Virus record (IMG/VR): IMGVR_UViG_3300025141_012845
Location: 1 to 64,000 of that record
DNA length: 64,000 nucleotides
Source: a virus
Strand: one strand, 5' to 3'
Shown here: in pieces, positions 28,301 to 35,645 of the stretch
How the letters are laid out: each line of letters begins with the position of its first letter
Numbering within the stretch: the first letter of the stretch is position 1
Notes under the pieces: generated by a model
Told to the model about the DNA's origin: nothing
Seen by the model: only the letters and a program-made list of their open reading frames with translations
Databases searched by the model: none
Position numbers and translations under genes: made by a program

Positions 28301-31300
28301 TACATACTTGTCCAAGTCTGGGGTGTTCTTAACTCTTTGGAAAAACAACTCTCTTAGTTTCTCCATATGCTTATAGTTCATTCGGTATCTGTTAACATTC
28401 TCACCAATTAAATTGTTAAAGCCCTTTATGGTTGCAAAGAAGTTTAACATCTCCTCAGAAATACTTTGATACATACTCTTTTCAATTGCAACATAATAGT
28501 TTGTTGGTCTAGTCTCTCTGGTGAAAGTTACATCATCTTGCGTCAGAACATTGACCATGTCTGCGCTGTTGATCATTTCTGGTCCCTTCTGCTCGAAAGA
28601 ATTCAAATATACAATATCATGCGAAGATGTTGAATTTGTTGGGAATTTATCTCCACGAGCGGTGTGTTGATGCTCGATTACGTTCTCTATCCACCCATAC
28701 CTGCCTGGAACAGGCATTGTTTCCACTTTCCCATCACTATCAAAAGTTGTATTAGCCGAACCAGACGATGCGTCTGCCACAAAAAACTGTCCCGATGCAT
28801 TAGAGCCCGTTATTTGATTAAAGTTCCAATTAAGAGCCAGTGTCTTAATTTGTGGAACTCTCCTAAATTGGCCCTGTGCGATAGACTCATTTAAGTAAGT
28901 TTGCATATCAGCATCTGCATTTTCAAACAAATAGGCGCTTTCATATGGATATAATGTTCCATAATTTGAAACATCTTTTGCATGTGCATCAATGACATCA
29001 TTATTAATATAATCCATCCATGCTCTAACGGATGACACTTTAACATCAGAACTTTGTTGTATGCTACCTGTAAAATTCTCTCTATGTGCTCCTGCAAAAA
29101 TCTTTTTTGGAGAACTTAAAAAGTTGTCTCCTGCTTGATGTGTCATAGTTCCACTTACAAAGAACTTGTGTTGTGCAACGTTAGAAACCATATTCACTCC
29201 GTAGAATTCTACATCATAGTGATTCACAGCAGTCCCCCCATCTGAACTGCCGCTCACAGTATCAGAAAACAGGTGGGTATTCGGCTTGATTCTTACCGCT
29301 AAATTCCATTTTAAGTTATCATAAAGGTTGTGTATCAAACTGCTTGTTAGTTCTGGAATAAACCCTGCTCCTCTTGAGCCTGTTAACATAAAGAATCCGT
29401 TAGCCGAATTTGCTTTATCCCTAACGGTGAAGACTTGGAAGTCAACATAGTCAGTGTTGGCACTCGTTGTCCAAGAATGATCAGTTCCGACTCTTGGTCG
29501 ATGTGCTCCAAAGATCGAGGATGTTACGTCAGAATAGTCGTGGTATCTTGTTCCTCTTATATCATATTGTTTAGGTAAAACGATCTCACATTCAAATGTT
29601 TGCCCCAATCCGTTTTCTGGGAAGGTATTGCTTGGTGTTGATGCCTCTAGAGATCCAGTGATATATCCTATCGATTGCGGTATGGAACTTGTGTGTTGAT
29701 ATATTACTGCTCCGTGATTGTCTGCTCTACTAAAGTCTATACACTTCTTAGCAACCGATCTTTGGACGAATCTATCTTTTAATTCAAAATCTAAATTATT
29801 TGCATAGAGATTAATTTTAATCAATTCGTCATCTACGCCAAAACATCTAATTAAATTTCTGAAGGCATTCTCTGTTCCCTTTGCTTTATAGATCGAAGAC
29901 AAGTTATTATAAATGTTCTTGTAAATAAGGTTTTTAACATCGTGAAGATCTTCACTAAACAATCTATCTTCATCTCTCTGTAAGAAGTTCTCTAAAACAT
30001 CTGCATCTGCAAATATTTCAGATGTAACAAACCCTCTATGTTCTAATAATTTATCAGCGAAAGGAACCGGCTTGAATATATTACCGCTAACGCTGCTTGT
30101 CACATAACTATTTGATTTTATATCAGTTAAAGATTTAATCTGCAATGATAGGGTGTCGAAATAACTTGCCATTATTTGAGTTAATTTTAATAATTGCTCG
30201 CCACCGTCGCTATCCTCTGATGTTATCCACTCAGGAAAACTATAGTAAATCGAACCAGCATTTCTTTTATCATACTCTCGACCGACATATTTCTTTTCAT
30301 TTACCAGCGAATCTACGTCTGGGTGGTAAGAATATATGATTGGATCTTTAAATTCTGTTAAAGATGCGCTCGACTCCACAATGGCCGATCCTGTATTTCT
30401 TGAGTTTGCGGAATAACCTGTCCACTCTCCATTTGAAAGACGGCCAGCATAATCTAAAACAACTGCATCTGTCGCAGTAACTCCCGTTATACCTTCATTA
30501 AACTTGAAATACACGCCCAATTGTGTGTTTGCTTCGTCAATATTGGTGCCAGCACCTACAGGCTGCCTCATATATCTGCCTATCAATTCTGTTGGCCTCT
30601 CTACTTTCCAGAACCTAAACTCGTCAATAGAGCCTGAGAGCTTTCCATAGCCTCTCATCTTTTGCATGTCTTCGCCATTTGCATAAGTTAACGATTGAGC
30701 GGCGTTCGTACCAGAAACAGAAGCAACCAGAGACCCTACGGTAGCGACCATTGCTCCACTAACATAGTCAACAGTAGAACCGGTTACTACGGTGTCATCG
30801 CATTCGCCATCGACAAAAAGCTTAATTTCTAAACTCGCTGAATTTGCTTGCTCGGATAGTGCCTTTGGGTGATGAACTTTACCTAAAGATCCCGTAGTTT
30901 TTACAGTAATCGCAAAATGGTGCCAGTCATCATCAGAAATAAGAGCCTTAGTTGCTGTATCTCCAATGGGAACATAATACGCTCCATTGGTACCAGACAT
31001 ATAGGTTATTCGAAACGGCTGTGTATCGTCATCTTCTGAAAATTCGACTCTCATTCTCGCATAATCTATACTGGAACTTATGCTGCTAGTTGTATAACAA
31101 TCAAATATGACCTCGTTTGTCGCTACATGGCTACCCTCTTTAACGAAATTAATCTTTTTCAACCAGAACTCTACAGTATTTCCTTCTATGCCGCCAATTT
31201 TAAGATTTGATTCTCTATTTTTGGAAAGATCAAATAAATTTGCTCCGCGAGAACCAGACATACGCTTTTCAATGTCTGGAAATGAGTCTTTTATCGAATC

Positions 31301-31756
31301 ATTATCGGGATCTGGGTTCGGCCCTCCTTTAAAAAAGATATATTCTTTTGTACTTGATAAAACGTACTCATAAGCAGTAGAGATGGTTGCGGCTGCAGAT
31401 CCCCATGACCCTGGTGTAATAATTCCATAACCATTTGTTCGAGGATACCAGTTTTCAAATATATGCAAATCAAGATAAGAAGAACTATTCATCCATGCGC
31501 TTTTTTCATATCTTGACCCATCATAAGGATATGTCTTAAACACTCTCTCGATTGAGGCTACATAATATTCTTCTGCAGATCCAAATTTAACAAACTCTTC
31601 AGGGTTGGTGTAGTCAAGCTCTGGTTGAAATCTTGTCTTCTCGTCCAGAGATTCGTTAACAAACCTCTCAGATTCCGCAGTTTTGCCAATCTCATCTAAA
31701 GTCTTTGATGTTAAAACTTTCTTAGGGGGTTCATTAAAAAGATCCTTAATACTCAT
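22328..31756 (-). CDS. Giant LamG-like tail/fibre protein (3142 aa)
   Basis: The frame is unbroken over 9.4 kb. After an N-terminal region (SIKDLFNEPPKKVLTSKTL) that probably anchors to the tail, residues about 190-390 form a LamG/concanavalin-like lectin domain (EFWLKK at 196, DDDWHHFAITV at 275-285, GSIDEFRFW at 375-383), suggesting glycan binding. The rest is Ser/Asn/Gly-rich and beta-like with helical stretches near residues 1090-1250. A charged glycine- and asparagine-rich segment (about 1250-1320) looks like a linker. The last 64 residues carry three copies of SAPTTYMGMQT (listed separately). No cleavage or enzyme motif was seen. It is likely a major adsorption or baseplate-associated fibre. 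Confidence 0.85.
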   Translation of the reverse strand: MSIKDLFNEPPKKVLTSKTLDEIGKTAESERFVNESLDEKTRFQPELDYTNPEEFVKFGSAEEYYVASIERVFKTYPYDGSRYEKSAWMNSSSYLDLHIFENWYPRTNGYGIITPGSWGSAAATISTAYEYVLSSTKEYIFFKGGPNPDPDNDSIKDSFPDIEKRMSGSRGANLFDLSKNRESNLKIGGIEGNTVEFWLKKINFVKEGSHVATNEVIFDCYTTSSISSSIDYARMRVEFSEDDDTQPFRITYMSGTNGAYYVPIGDTATKALISDDDWHHFAITVKTTGSLGKVHHPKALSEQANSASLEIKLFVDGECDDTVVTGSTVDYVSGAMVATVGSLVASVSGTNAAQSLTYANGEDMQKMRGYGKLSGSIDEFRFWKVERPTELIGRYMRQPVGAGTNIDEANTQLGVYFKFNEGITGVTATDAVVLDYAGRLSNGEWTGYSANSRNTGSAIVESSASLTEFKDPIIYSYHPDVDSLVNEKKYVGREYDKRNAGSIYYSFPEWITSEDSDGGEQLLKLTQIMASYFDTLSLQIKSLTDIKSNSYVTSSVSGNIFKPVPFADKLLEHRGFVTSEIFADADVLENFLQRDEDRLFSEDLHDVKNLIYKNIYNNLSSIYKAKGTENAFRNLIRCFGVDDELIKINLYANNLDFELKDRFVQRSVAKKCIDFSRADNHGAVIYQHTSSIPQSIGYITGSLEASTPSNTFPENGLGQTFECEIVLPKQYDIRGTRYHDYSDVTSSIFGAHRPRVGTDHSWTTSANTDYVDFQVFTVRDKANSANGFFMLTGSRGAGFIPELTSSLIHNLYDNLKWNLAVRIKPNTHLFSDTVSGSSDGGTAVNHYDVEFYGVNMVSNVAQHKFFVSGTMTHQAGDNFLSSPKKIFAGAHRENFTGSIQQSSDVKVSSVRAWMDYINNDVIDAHAKDVSNYGTLYPYESAYLFENADADMQTYLNESIAQGQFRRVPQIKTLALNWNFNQITGSNASGQFFVADASSGSANTTFDSDGKVETMPVPGRYGWIENVIEHQHTARGDKFPTNSTSSHDIVYLNSFEQKGPEMINSADMVNVLTQDDVTFTRETRPTNYYVAIEKSMYQSISEEMLNFFATIKGFNNLIGENVNRYRMNYKHMEKLRELFFQRVKNTPDLDKYVTYYRWLDSSLGEMLQQLFPASADHSDRLRTVVESHVLERNKYWNKYPTIEQRSRISKKHQPGRPTVIGLDGVPNAEATRTVADALPPDIEAKIDRDDFLSKRKQWTDEGVKPPGFNEDREGNAGPDNNKDTGDADGHGWHSRHDPGDSDESNTSGNSTVDSKRSDFLAAKFSNASTLGVFNGAGDNFSVDLKMSPGVIIKGGHNQPSDTGGQTDALNPATIFGGLDSDSKPSTRILVVSGSVTLKGFEKPTTKNPKVRLFPEVISKATNVKSNKFLEGIAAFYTNSSGVEITNIHQDYDIGYEKPLQSVFTERFVGGRPHRKEPVGDSVNDTILTRPEFFRISGSASHLESTYAGGDKANISIFPADSDLDGAINYNLPRSFFNKGTKSPINIENIQMTTASSDSPGTNIGNYQNVYELAQTSGRRLNNKWLSLNASNISSSTAEVPYFTGSLDFSIPVRSTQNKVIVERFSAPGGFEVSSRGYLDTAAEELSVYNVHTFRNHNVLNSSGSQASTDTNGPMNISVKTDFHTNNDGLRQVLSRRSGRFGVDGEYGTVGASDYETTASYHKTHRNVIRRIENSTAGNITASVFNNYFVNHAIPRTELQYAWVTSSIKSNHKLIEFTSTNKSYDGMVSGAGGFEPAIDFSEGKFPKYGNLFSDAVGLNTLVVDTVLTASNTLSSSVDYRNSDVISAGSFAVGNRFNILMKHRSGPYQGASWKLNIKDSHPIVRYQRKNNVLDIIETDALPNKPELTNYSNDPRLKRDIRSFTVTSVTNKYKPVEFEVEIPGEEPVEIDQSFGNELEFMPDDTLDYKLGLDQVAKAKKTQYDSFKSVIQSPSNQLQLSKLTYSETVYPREENAFLAKARGRISYTETQAQIDSSRLGDQRTFWRDGVTDRKRTSGTAKNTTDKLQVLNVGAYSSSLGGVLDASIVQPPALSVWPLDGYYVSGSTSTSKLSTYNGINGELMAPTEFTIVKDAFSQLSDPGGNKRFRGILHVSAALGTSDTVPSRGAGYLTATAPTASQQFIYPNFVNWSSDAGTTKLWGMEYNRSWNLNYNFYRTSEFAGKNPWYDSYDDYAQDIKGMGQDHTVIPEFRISEHMDYYVDNGFSFNNRFLTLEGAKVSASADAAGTGSYNEDFFTTYSHSDFMKHFAEVSEDLDNARLSRLTLKCNGVKKLLPYQGFYPVLRTVQLGGLLSQSFGPFIGGSKITSLTPDAQQAEKLQSLLQPFFAPGIMYNTVKSGIAVDWPVCTGSVNVTASTPPEHGVDGEHFSFFSFAGDPQVDTAGGGGIFDYRMPFEALVEPQRYIPVSGASDSGFPDYRISLLYPHSGSQQHIFFDWNGKSKPQYSLAMHNFLAEVPNFFLQNQKFKSFTSAPESKFKPMVSGTTYYMDVELYKTDNFVLSEGPSHVQFKVDYNSAAGVAKDFGVSAGGDRYFANYRGAIYGPPVKTMPVHAVPAGQVTMNMEFNNIDPSFAPYTPPYFYGAAIARLAFSPHKKDFLLDNESKTFTLDEILAGAKVETLFTSSYTYMTNVLQRSKELSAAAGLSQMRVSSSINLFGKTRLKEIEYGVEKAADGKFVADKIKDSISSANDVWVISPKFECPTINVSSSNVGTLYDAQVAYDPSNTGAPFNVLTSSVATKSIWGAYGSAPTGQEGIFMRIKESFPSTGADLNAIGVQPTTGSLIDVCGFSPEQKRVGEVADEKLISEAIVAIPFIEKKRKRRFFPVLKSQIDYVLGVATKQQVGILQSKNKIPGESITNMVESMQKYVFPPHLDFLNNKNVKPFVAYIFEFTHRLDRDDLSDIWQNLTPKISTTAEKEEVVISHVMAKNEFFSGEELPPETQWMVFKVKQRANFNYFATTADSTDDDRFGFKLQIGGESKIPTYSYNWPYDFFSLVELAKLDAEAEFTSKTLQSSLKFSMQDPGDGTSEASAPTTYMGMQTEQGKGTSKSAPTTYMGMQTKQSGDSDSNGTSKSAPTTYVAMQTEMPPSESE
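22331..22522 (-). repeat. Three tandem GTSKSAPTTYMGMQT repeats at a protein C-terminus
   Basis: The C-terminal 64 residues of the 3142-aa protein hold SAPTTYMGMQT at 3081-3091 and 3100-3110, and SAPTTYVAMQT at 3124-3134. Hydrophilic linkers of 8 and 13 residues separate them. The DNA copies are also alike, so the array may vary in number. The role is unknown; it may be a flexible tail binding a partner at several sites. Confidence 0.85.
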
Positions 31757-31761
31757 AGCGT

Positions 31762-33351
31762 TTACTCAACCCTAAATTTAAAAGTCTCTGGTTGCTCTAG
31801 ATATTTGCCGTTTACAAAGTAGACAAATTTGACTCCATAAGCATATCCCGACTCAAGAAGAGTCATATCCAGATCAAAATAACTACCAGATACATCAAAT
31901 GAAAGTCTCGTATAATCAGATGCTGAACCAGTTGCTCCTGGTGAACTGCCCGTGCCGTATTCAATCACGTCCACTGCATCTGTAACTCTAAGAATTTTAT
32001 AGTATGCATCCTCTACGATTAAGTTTTCTACGTCTCTTGAGGCTACTTTATAAATGTTTGGATTCCAGTTTCTATCTCTAGTGTAAACTCTGAATCTTAC
32101 GTTTTCTTGGTCTGCGTAAGAATCTTTTAAGTTTGTGATTTTTGTCGTATAACGAGGTGTGTTGGCAATATTAAGACTATCGAGCGTTGTTGGCGAAATT
32201 GTTCCGGTATGAAATTGTGTTCCAACTCCTGCTGCTGCATCTGCGTCTCCTTTCCACCAAACATCAAACAACCTCGTTAAGGCGTCGTCTTGACCTGATG
32301 CCGCTGCGGTCAATGCAAAAGATGCCGTATATATACCCGTTTCTATGTAACCTCCTGTGACAACTTGATTATTTGCACTGCTAACGTTATGGAGGTCTGA
32401 AACAAGCTGTAGTGCAGAGCCCGTCGGACTGGAATTGTCGAGTGATCCGGAGTAAAGACTCACGTAAATTGCACCTGTGCCGACGTCGGGAATGTTTTGC
32501 AACTGACCCCTGACGACGTTGTACAAGTATATCGTATTAAGGTTGTCTTCTCCAGAAGAAAGAGAACTGCTATAAAAGAAGTTTCCTCTATCATCTTTAT
32601 CTGTCGAGTCCCAACGTGCCTCAATACAGGGCCTTTTAAAAAAGAATTCTGTTCCTCTCGCAAAGAATTTCTTGGTATAATATGATTTTTGAGCACCAGC
32701 AGTGTTGTGTAGTAACTCGCTCGTATTTGCTCCTGTAGAGCTTGAAAAATACGATTCTTGAGAGGATGTAAGATAAATCGCCAAACCGTAATTTGACTTT
32801 GTTCCAGCCATCCACTCCTCAACCAGGCCAGTAATGTCCACACTCAAATCCTCATGTCCTCTATCAAAAGTTGCAACATATACAGGACTATCGTGGAAGT
32901 TTCCACCAATCGTGCCCCATGTCGTGCCCTCTGATGCGTATATCCAGTTAGTGCCTACTCCATCATTAGTTAAGTCGGAATAGCCTTCCATATCTAAACC
33001 ATGTCCCTCCTCCCAAGCTTGAGAAACTGCAGATATGACGAGTGTGTAACTTCTAGGAAGAGTGAAAGCATGCTTCGCATTATATAAATTAAGATAAAAC
33101 TGTACACTTCCAGTTGCCGGGATTGTACCGGCTGTTCTATCGGAAGAGATTGTACTTGTGGGGAACTTATACAACGCTCTCGATAGTTCTGGAGAATATC
33201 CAGTGGAACCTGATGCTTGTCCGTATATAGAGAATACCTCTGTAACGTCAGATTCACCCATATTTGAGCCTGTTCCTCTTGTGACTAGGTTTGACTCAAA
33301 TGCGTTAGTAATCGTCGTGTCAGCGTCCGATATGTACCTTTTAATGCCCAT
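31762..33351 (-). CDS. Virion structural protein with DNRLRE-like beta domain (529 aa)
   Basis: Residues about 40-200 resemble the DNRLRE/CBM96-type beta-sandwich of surface proteins: ALYKFPTS near 60, then LSVDITGLVEEWMAG at 169-183 followed by NYGLAIYL. Such domains occur in cell-wall and adhesion proteins. The C-terminal part (about 400-529) has further strands and ends with FKFRVE. It follows the gp6-like gene directly (the two stop and start codons are adjacent) and precedes the giant LamG protein by 5 bases. It could connect the baseplate to the giant fibre; that is inference. Confidence 0.75.
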   Translation of the reverse strand: MGIKRYISDADTTITNAFESNLVTRGTGSNMGESDVTEVFSIYGQASGSTGYSPELSRALYKFPTSTISSDRTAGTIPATGSVQFYLNLYNAKHAFTLPRSYTLVISAVSQAWEEGHGLDMEGYSDLTNDGVGTNWIYASEGTTWGTIGGNFHDSPVYVATFDRGHEDLSVDITGLVEEWMAGTKSNYGLAIYLTSSQESYFSSSTGANTSELLHNTAGAQKSYYTKKFFARGTEFFFKRPCIEARWDSTDKDDRGNFFYSSSLSSGEDNLNTIYLYNVVRGQLQNIPDVGTGAIYVSLYSGSLDNSSPTGSALQLVSDLHNVSSANNQVVTGGYIETGIYTASFALTAAASGQDDALTRLFDVWWKGDADAAAGVGTQFHTGTISPTTLDSLNIANTPRYTTKITNLKDSYADQENVRFRVYTRDRNWNPNIYKVASRDVENLIVEDAYYKILRVTDAVDVIEYGTGSSPGATGSASDYTRLSFDVSGSYFDLDMTLLESGYAYGVKFVYFVNGKYLEQPETFKFRVE

Positions 33352-35151
33352 TTATCGTACAGATCCTTTAATGTCTTTAAACGGATTTTTGATCTCAATG
33401 ACAAAATCGTTTGGTATCATCAGAGAGCGTCCGTCAGATGTGATAGAATTCTCTACATCTAAAAATACATCAGAGTATCCGGTGCCCGATGCTAAAGAGA
33501 TTATGACATCAAAAGTATCTACAACTCCAGGAACAGCATTAAGTGTTTGATATATTTCAGAAACCGAAAGGGGCTCTCCTATATTATAGTGTCCTCTTTC
33601 GGTGTATAATTCGTTTAAAGCGCTAACGCAGGCATTTAATATAGTATATTGATTAGAGCCCTTCTCTCCAAAAACAACAAATTCTACTTTGAGGTTGAGT
33701 ATTTTTGCATCCAATATATCGATAGTATCGTTAATCATTTTATACTGATTTATCCAAGTCTTAAGATTTTCTTTTACCGTATTTGGAGTTTTTAATAACT
33801 TGCCATTAAAGTTTTCAGAAACAACATACATATTTAAGTTTCTTTTAAAAGAGTCTATGTCCTTCATTATCATGGCACGTTTTATTGCACCATATTGAGC
33901 CGGCATTCCATATGCTATGGATATATAATCCTGCTGTGTAACCGCTCTGTTTTGGCTTGCGAAATGCGCACGTATCATAACTTTAAGTTCATCCATGTTC
34001 GGAACTGTTCCGCCGCCGCCTGAAGCCTCTTCGTTTGTAACCTCAAGACTGTTTATCACAGTGTCTTTCTCTGTAGGGCTTAAACTTTGAGGAGTGTTAA
34101 ATTCAAAAGTTGGCCTCATAACATTGTTAACCGTTCCGACAGCGACACCATCAGATCCTGCAGCATTTTTTCTATAAGTCACGCTCATCGTTGTATTAAC
34201 TGGTGCAACGCCGAATTTATCATTCTGTATAAGTTTTGCTGGATCGAATGAAGTATTTGAAACGTAGTCTTTGCCGTGCAGGTCTAAAGCAATTTCAGTT
34301 GGGTCTGCGACAAATTTGTTATCTGGGTTAATATCTGATCCGTGACCAAACTGTAGCACCGTGTTCTGTAAATCTTTACTAACTGTATACCTTCTTGCGG
34401 CAATTACTGGTTTAAGAAGAGTCGGGGCATATTTTTTATCTGCATTTTCGTTTCTAATCTCTGCATAAATAACATTTTGAGATAAGTTCTCAACTTCGTA
34501 GTATTCGTTGCCCTCTGCGTCAAAAACTGAAATAACATCTGTCAGGTCCCTGTCCTCTATCACGATCCTTCTAAATTTAACATAGTTGCCAACATCTATG
34601 TTTTTTATGGCAAATTCGCCAGAAACCGCTCTTCCGCTTGCACGGATGGCATAATATGTGGGGGTTGTTCCAGCCGCGTTTGTTGAATGCACTATTACGT
34701 CTGTGTCATCGTCTGAAAAGTTGACGTCGTCTGTTAATGTAAATTGAGTTCCATTTTCAGAAGTAAACGTAGATCCTCTTTTGAGAACTGGAAGATAGTT
34801 TTCATCAGGGCCTTGACTATTTGAATTCGCTGGACAAGTGATGAAGAAGTCTAATTTTATTGTTGAAGAAGCGTTATGGGTAAACTTATACCCCATAGAT
34901 CTAGCGTGCTTTAAGACGTTATCAAATTCATTTGCTGTATCTAAAAAAGACTCATTTACCTGATAATCTAGATAAAACGAAAGCATATCGCCTATGTAAG
35001 AGACCGAATCCAACATCATCGCCCCAAATGACGCATCGTTAAAATCCCTAAAGGTATCAGCATAATATCTCTTAGCGTGATCTATGAGATCTCTCTTAAT
35101 ACTGTCAAAATCTCTGCTTGTATATTTTATTGGTGTTTTGTTTTTGGCCAT
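33352..35151 (-). CDS. Baseplate wedge protein, T4 gp6-like (599 aa)
   Basis: A baseplate wedge subunit of contractile-tailed phages (gp6/baseplate J family) that forms the ring around the hub. The N-terminal signature is clear: YTSRDFDSIKRDL (10-22), then DFNDASFGAMMLDS and YIGDMLSFYLDYQ, NESFLDTA (to about residue 73). The C-terminal half shows the typical QNRAVTQQDYISIAYGMP segment (about 405-420). T4 gp6 is about 660 aa, so length is comparable. The gene is adjacent to gp25, as in many T4-like phages. This is one of the strongest indicators of a myovirus. Confidence 0.92.
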   Translation of the reverse strand: MAKNKTPIKYTSRDFDSIKRDLIDHAKRYYADTFRDFNDASFGAMMLDSVSYIGDMLSFYLDYQVNESFLDTANEFDNVLKHARSMGYKFTHNASSTIKLDFFITCPANSNSQGPDENYLPVLKRGSTFTSENGTQFTLTDDVNFSDDDTDVIVHSTNAAGTTPTYYAIRASGRAVSGEFAIKNIDVGNYVKFRRIVIEDRDLTDVISVFDAEGNEYYEVENLSQNVIYAEIRNENADKKYAPTLLKPVIAARRYTVSKDLQNTVLQFGHGSDINPDNKFVADPTEIALDLHGKDYVSNTSFDPAKLIQNDKFGVAPVNTTMSVTYRKNAAGSDGVAVGTVNNVMRPTFEFNTPQSLSPTEKDTVINSLEVTNEEASGGGGTVPNMDELKVMIRAHFASQNRAVTQQDYISIAYGMPAQYGAIKRAMIMKDIDSFKRNLNMYVVSENFNGKLLKTPNTVKENLKTWINQYKMINDTIDILDAKILNLKVEFVVFGEKGSNQYTILNACVSALNELYTERGHYNIGEPLSVSEIYQTLNAVPGVVDTFDVIISLASGTGYSDVFLDVENSITSDGRSLMIPNDFVIEIKNPFKDIKGSVR

Positions 35152-35197
35152 TCTTATTTTTCCGTTATCACTTGTAAAATCAAAGTAATTAGTTTTA

Positions 35198-35587
35198 TTA
35201 AGCAGTTATCTCTAAAATTTCAAGGGAACTAAAAGGCAGTATTTTGTATATTATTCTCATGCCTAAAACATGCGAATCTAAATTTGCATTTTGGTGCATT
35301 TCGTCTCTTCCAAAAACGACATCCATTATCTCAACATGCGGTAAATAAGTGGCCACCTGAAGATCTATAGACTCTTTTATCGCTTCTTCCAAATAAACAT
35401 CGTCTTGTTCAAACAAGAATTTTCTTATTCCGACGCCAAAAAACGGGTCCATCACACGTTCACCAGGTTGAGTTAAAATCAAGTTTTTCAAATTTTGCTT
35501 CGTAGTTTCAGCCACCGTCTTGTTCAACAAATACGCTCCATCTGATACGTCTGTTACAAGAGGCAACTTTGGTGATATGCCGGCCAT
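35198..35587 (-). CDS. Baseplate wedge protein, gp25-like (129 aa)
   Basis: A member of the gp25/GPW lysozyme-like-fold family that initiates sheath attachment at the baseplate. Typical features are LILTQPGERVMDPFFGVGIRKFLFEQ (positions about 36-61; a conserved PGER..P.FG motif) and the following helix EEAIKESIDLQVATYLP. Length fits T4 gp25 (132 aa). It lies directly upstream of gp6 in transcription order. CCGGAAA-type ribosome-binding sites are weak; ATG at 35587 gives the expected N-terminus. Confidence 0.9.
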   Translation of the reverse strand: MAGISPKLPLVTDVSDGAYLLNKTVAETTKQNLKNLILTQPGERVMDPFFGVGIRKFLFEQDDVYLEEAIKESIDLQVATYLPHVEIMDVVFGRDEMHQNANLDSHVLGMRIIYKILPFSSLEILEITA

Positions 35588-35607
35588 TTTTTCAGTCTCC
35601 CATTATT

Positions 35608-35619
35608 ACTATTTATTTA
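35608..35619 (-). promoter_or_regulatory. AT-rich TAAATAAATAG element before gp25, possible late promoter
   Basis: The coding strand contains AATAAATA, a 7/8 match to the T4 late -10 octamer TATAAATA, about 22-30 bases before the gp25 start and inside a 58-base intergenic gap. The gp55-like sigma encoded in this window would recognise such a site if T4 rules apply. One near-match in AT-rich DNA is weak evidence. Confidence 0.25.
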
Positions 35620-35645
35620 GCCTTTTAAAATTTGATGACAAAAGA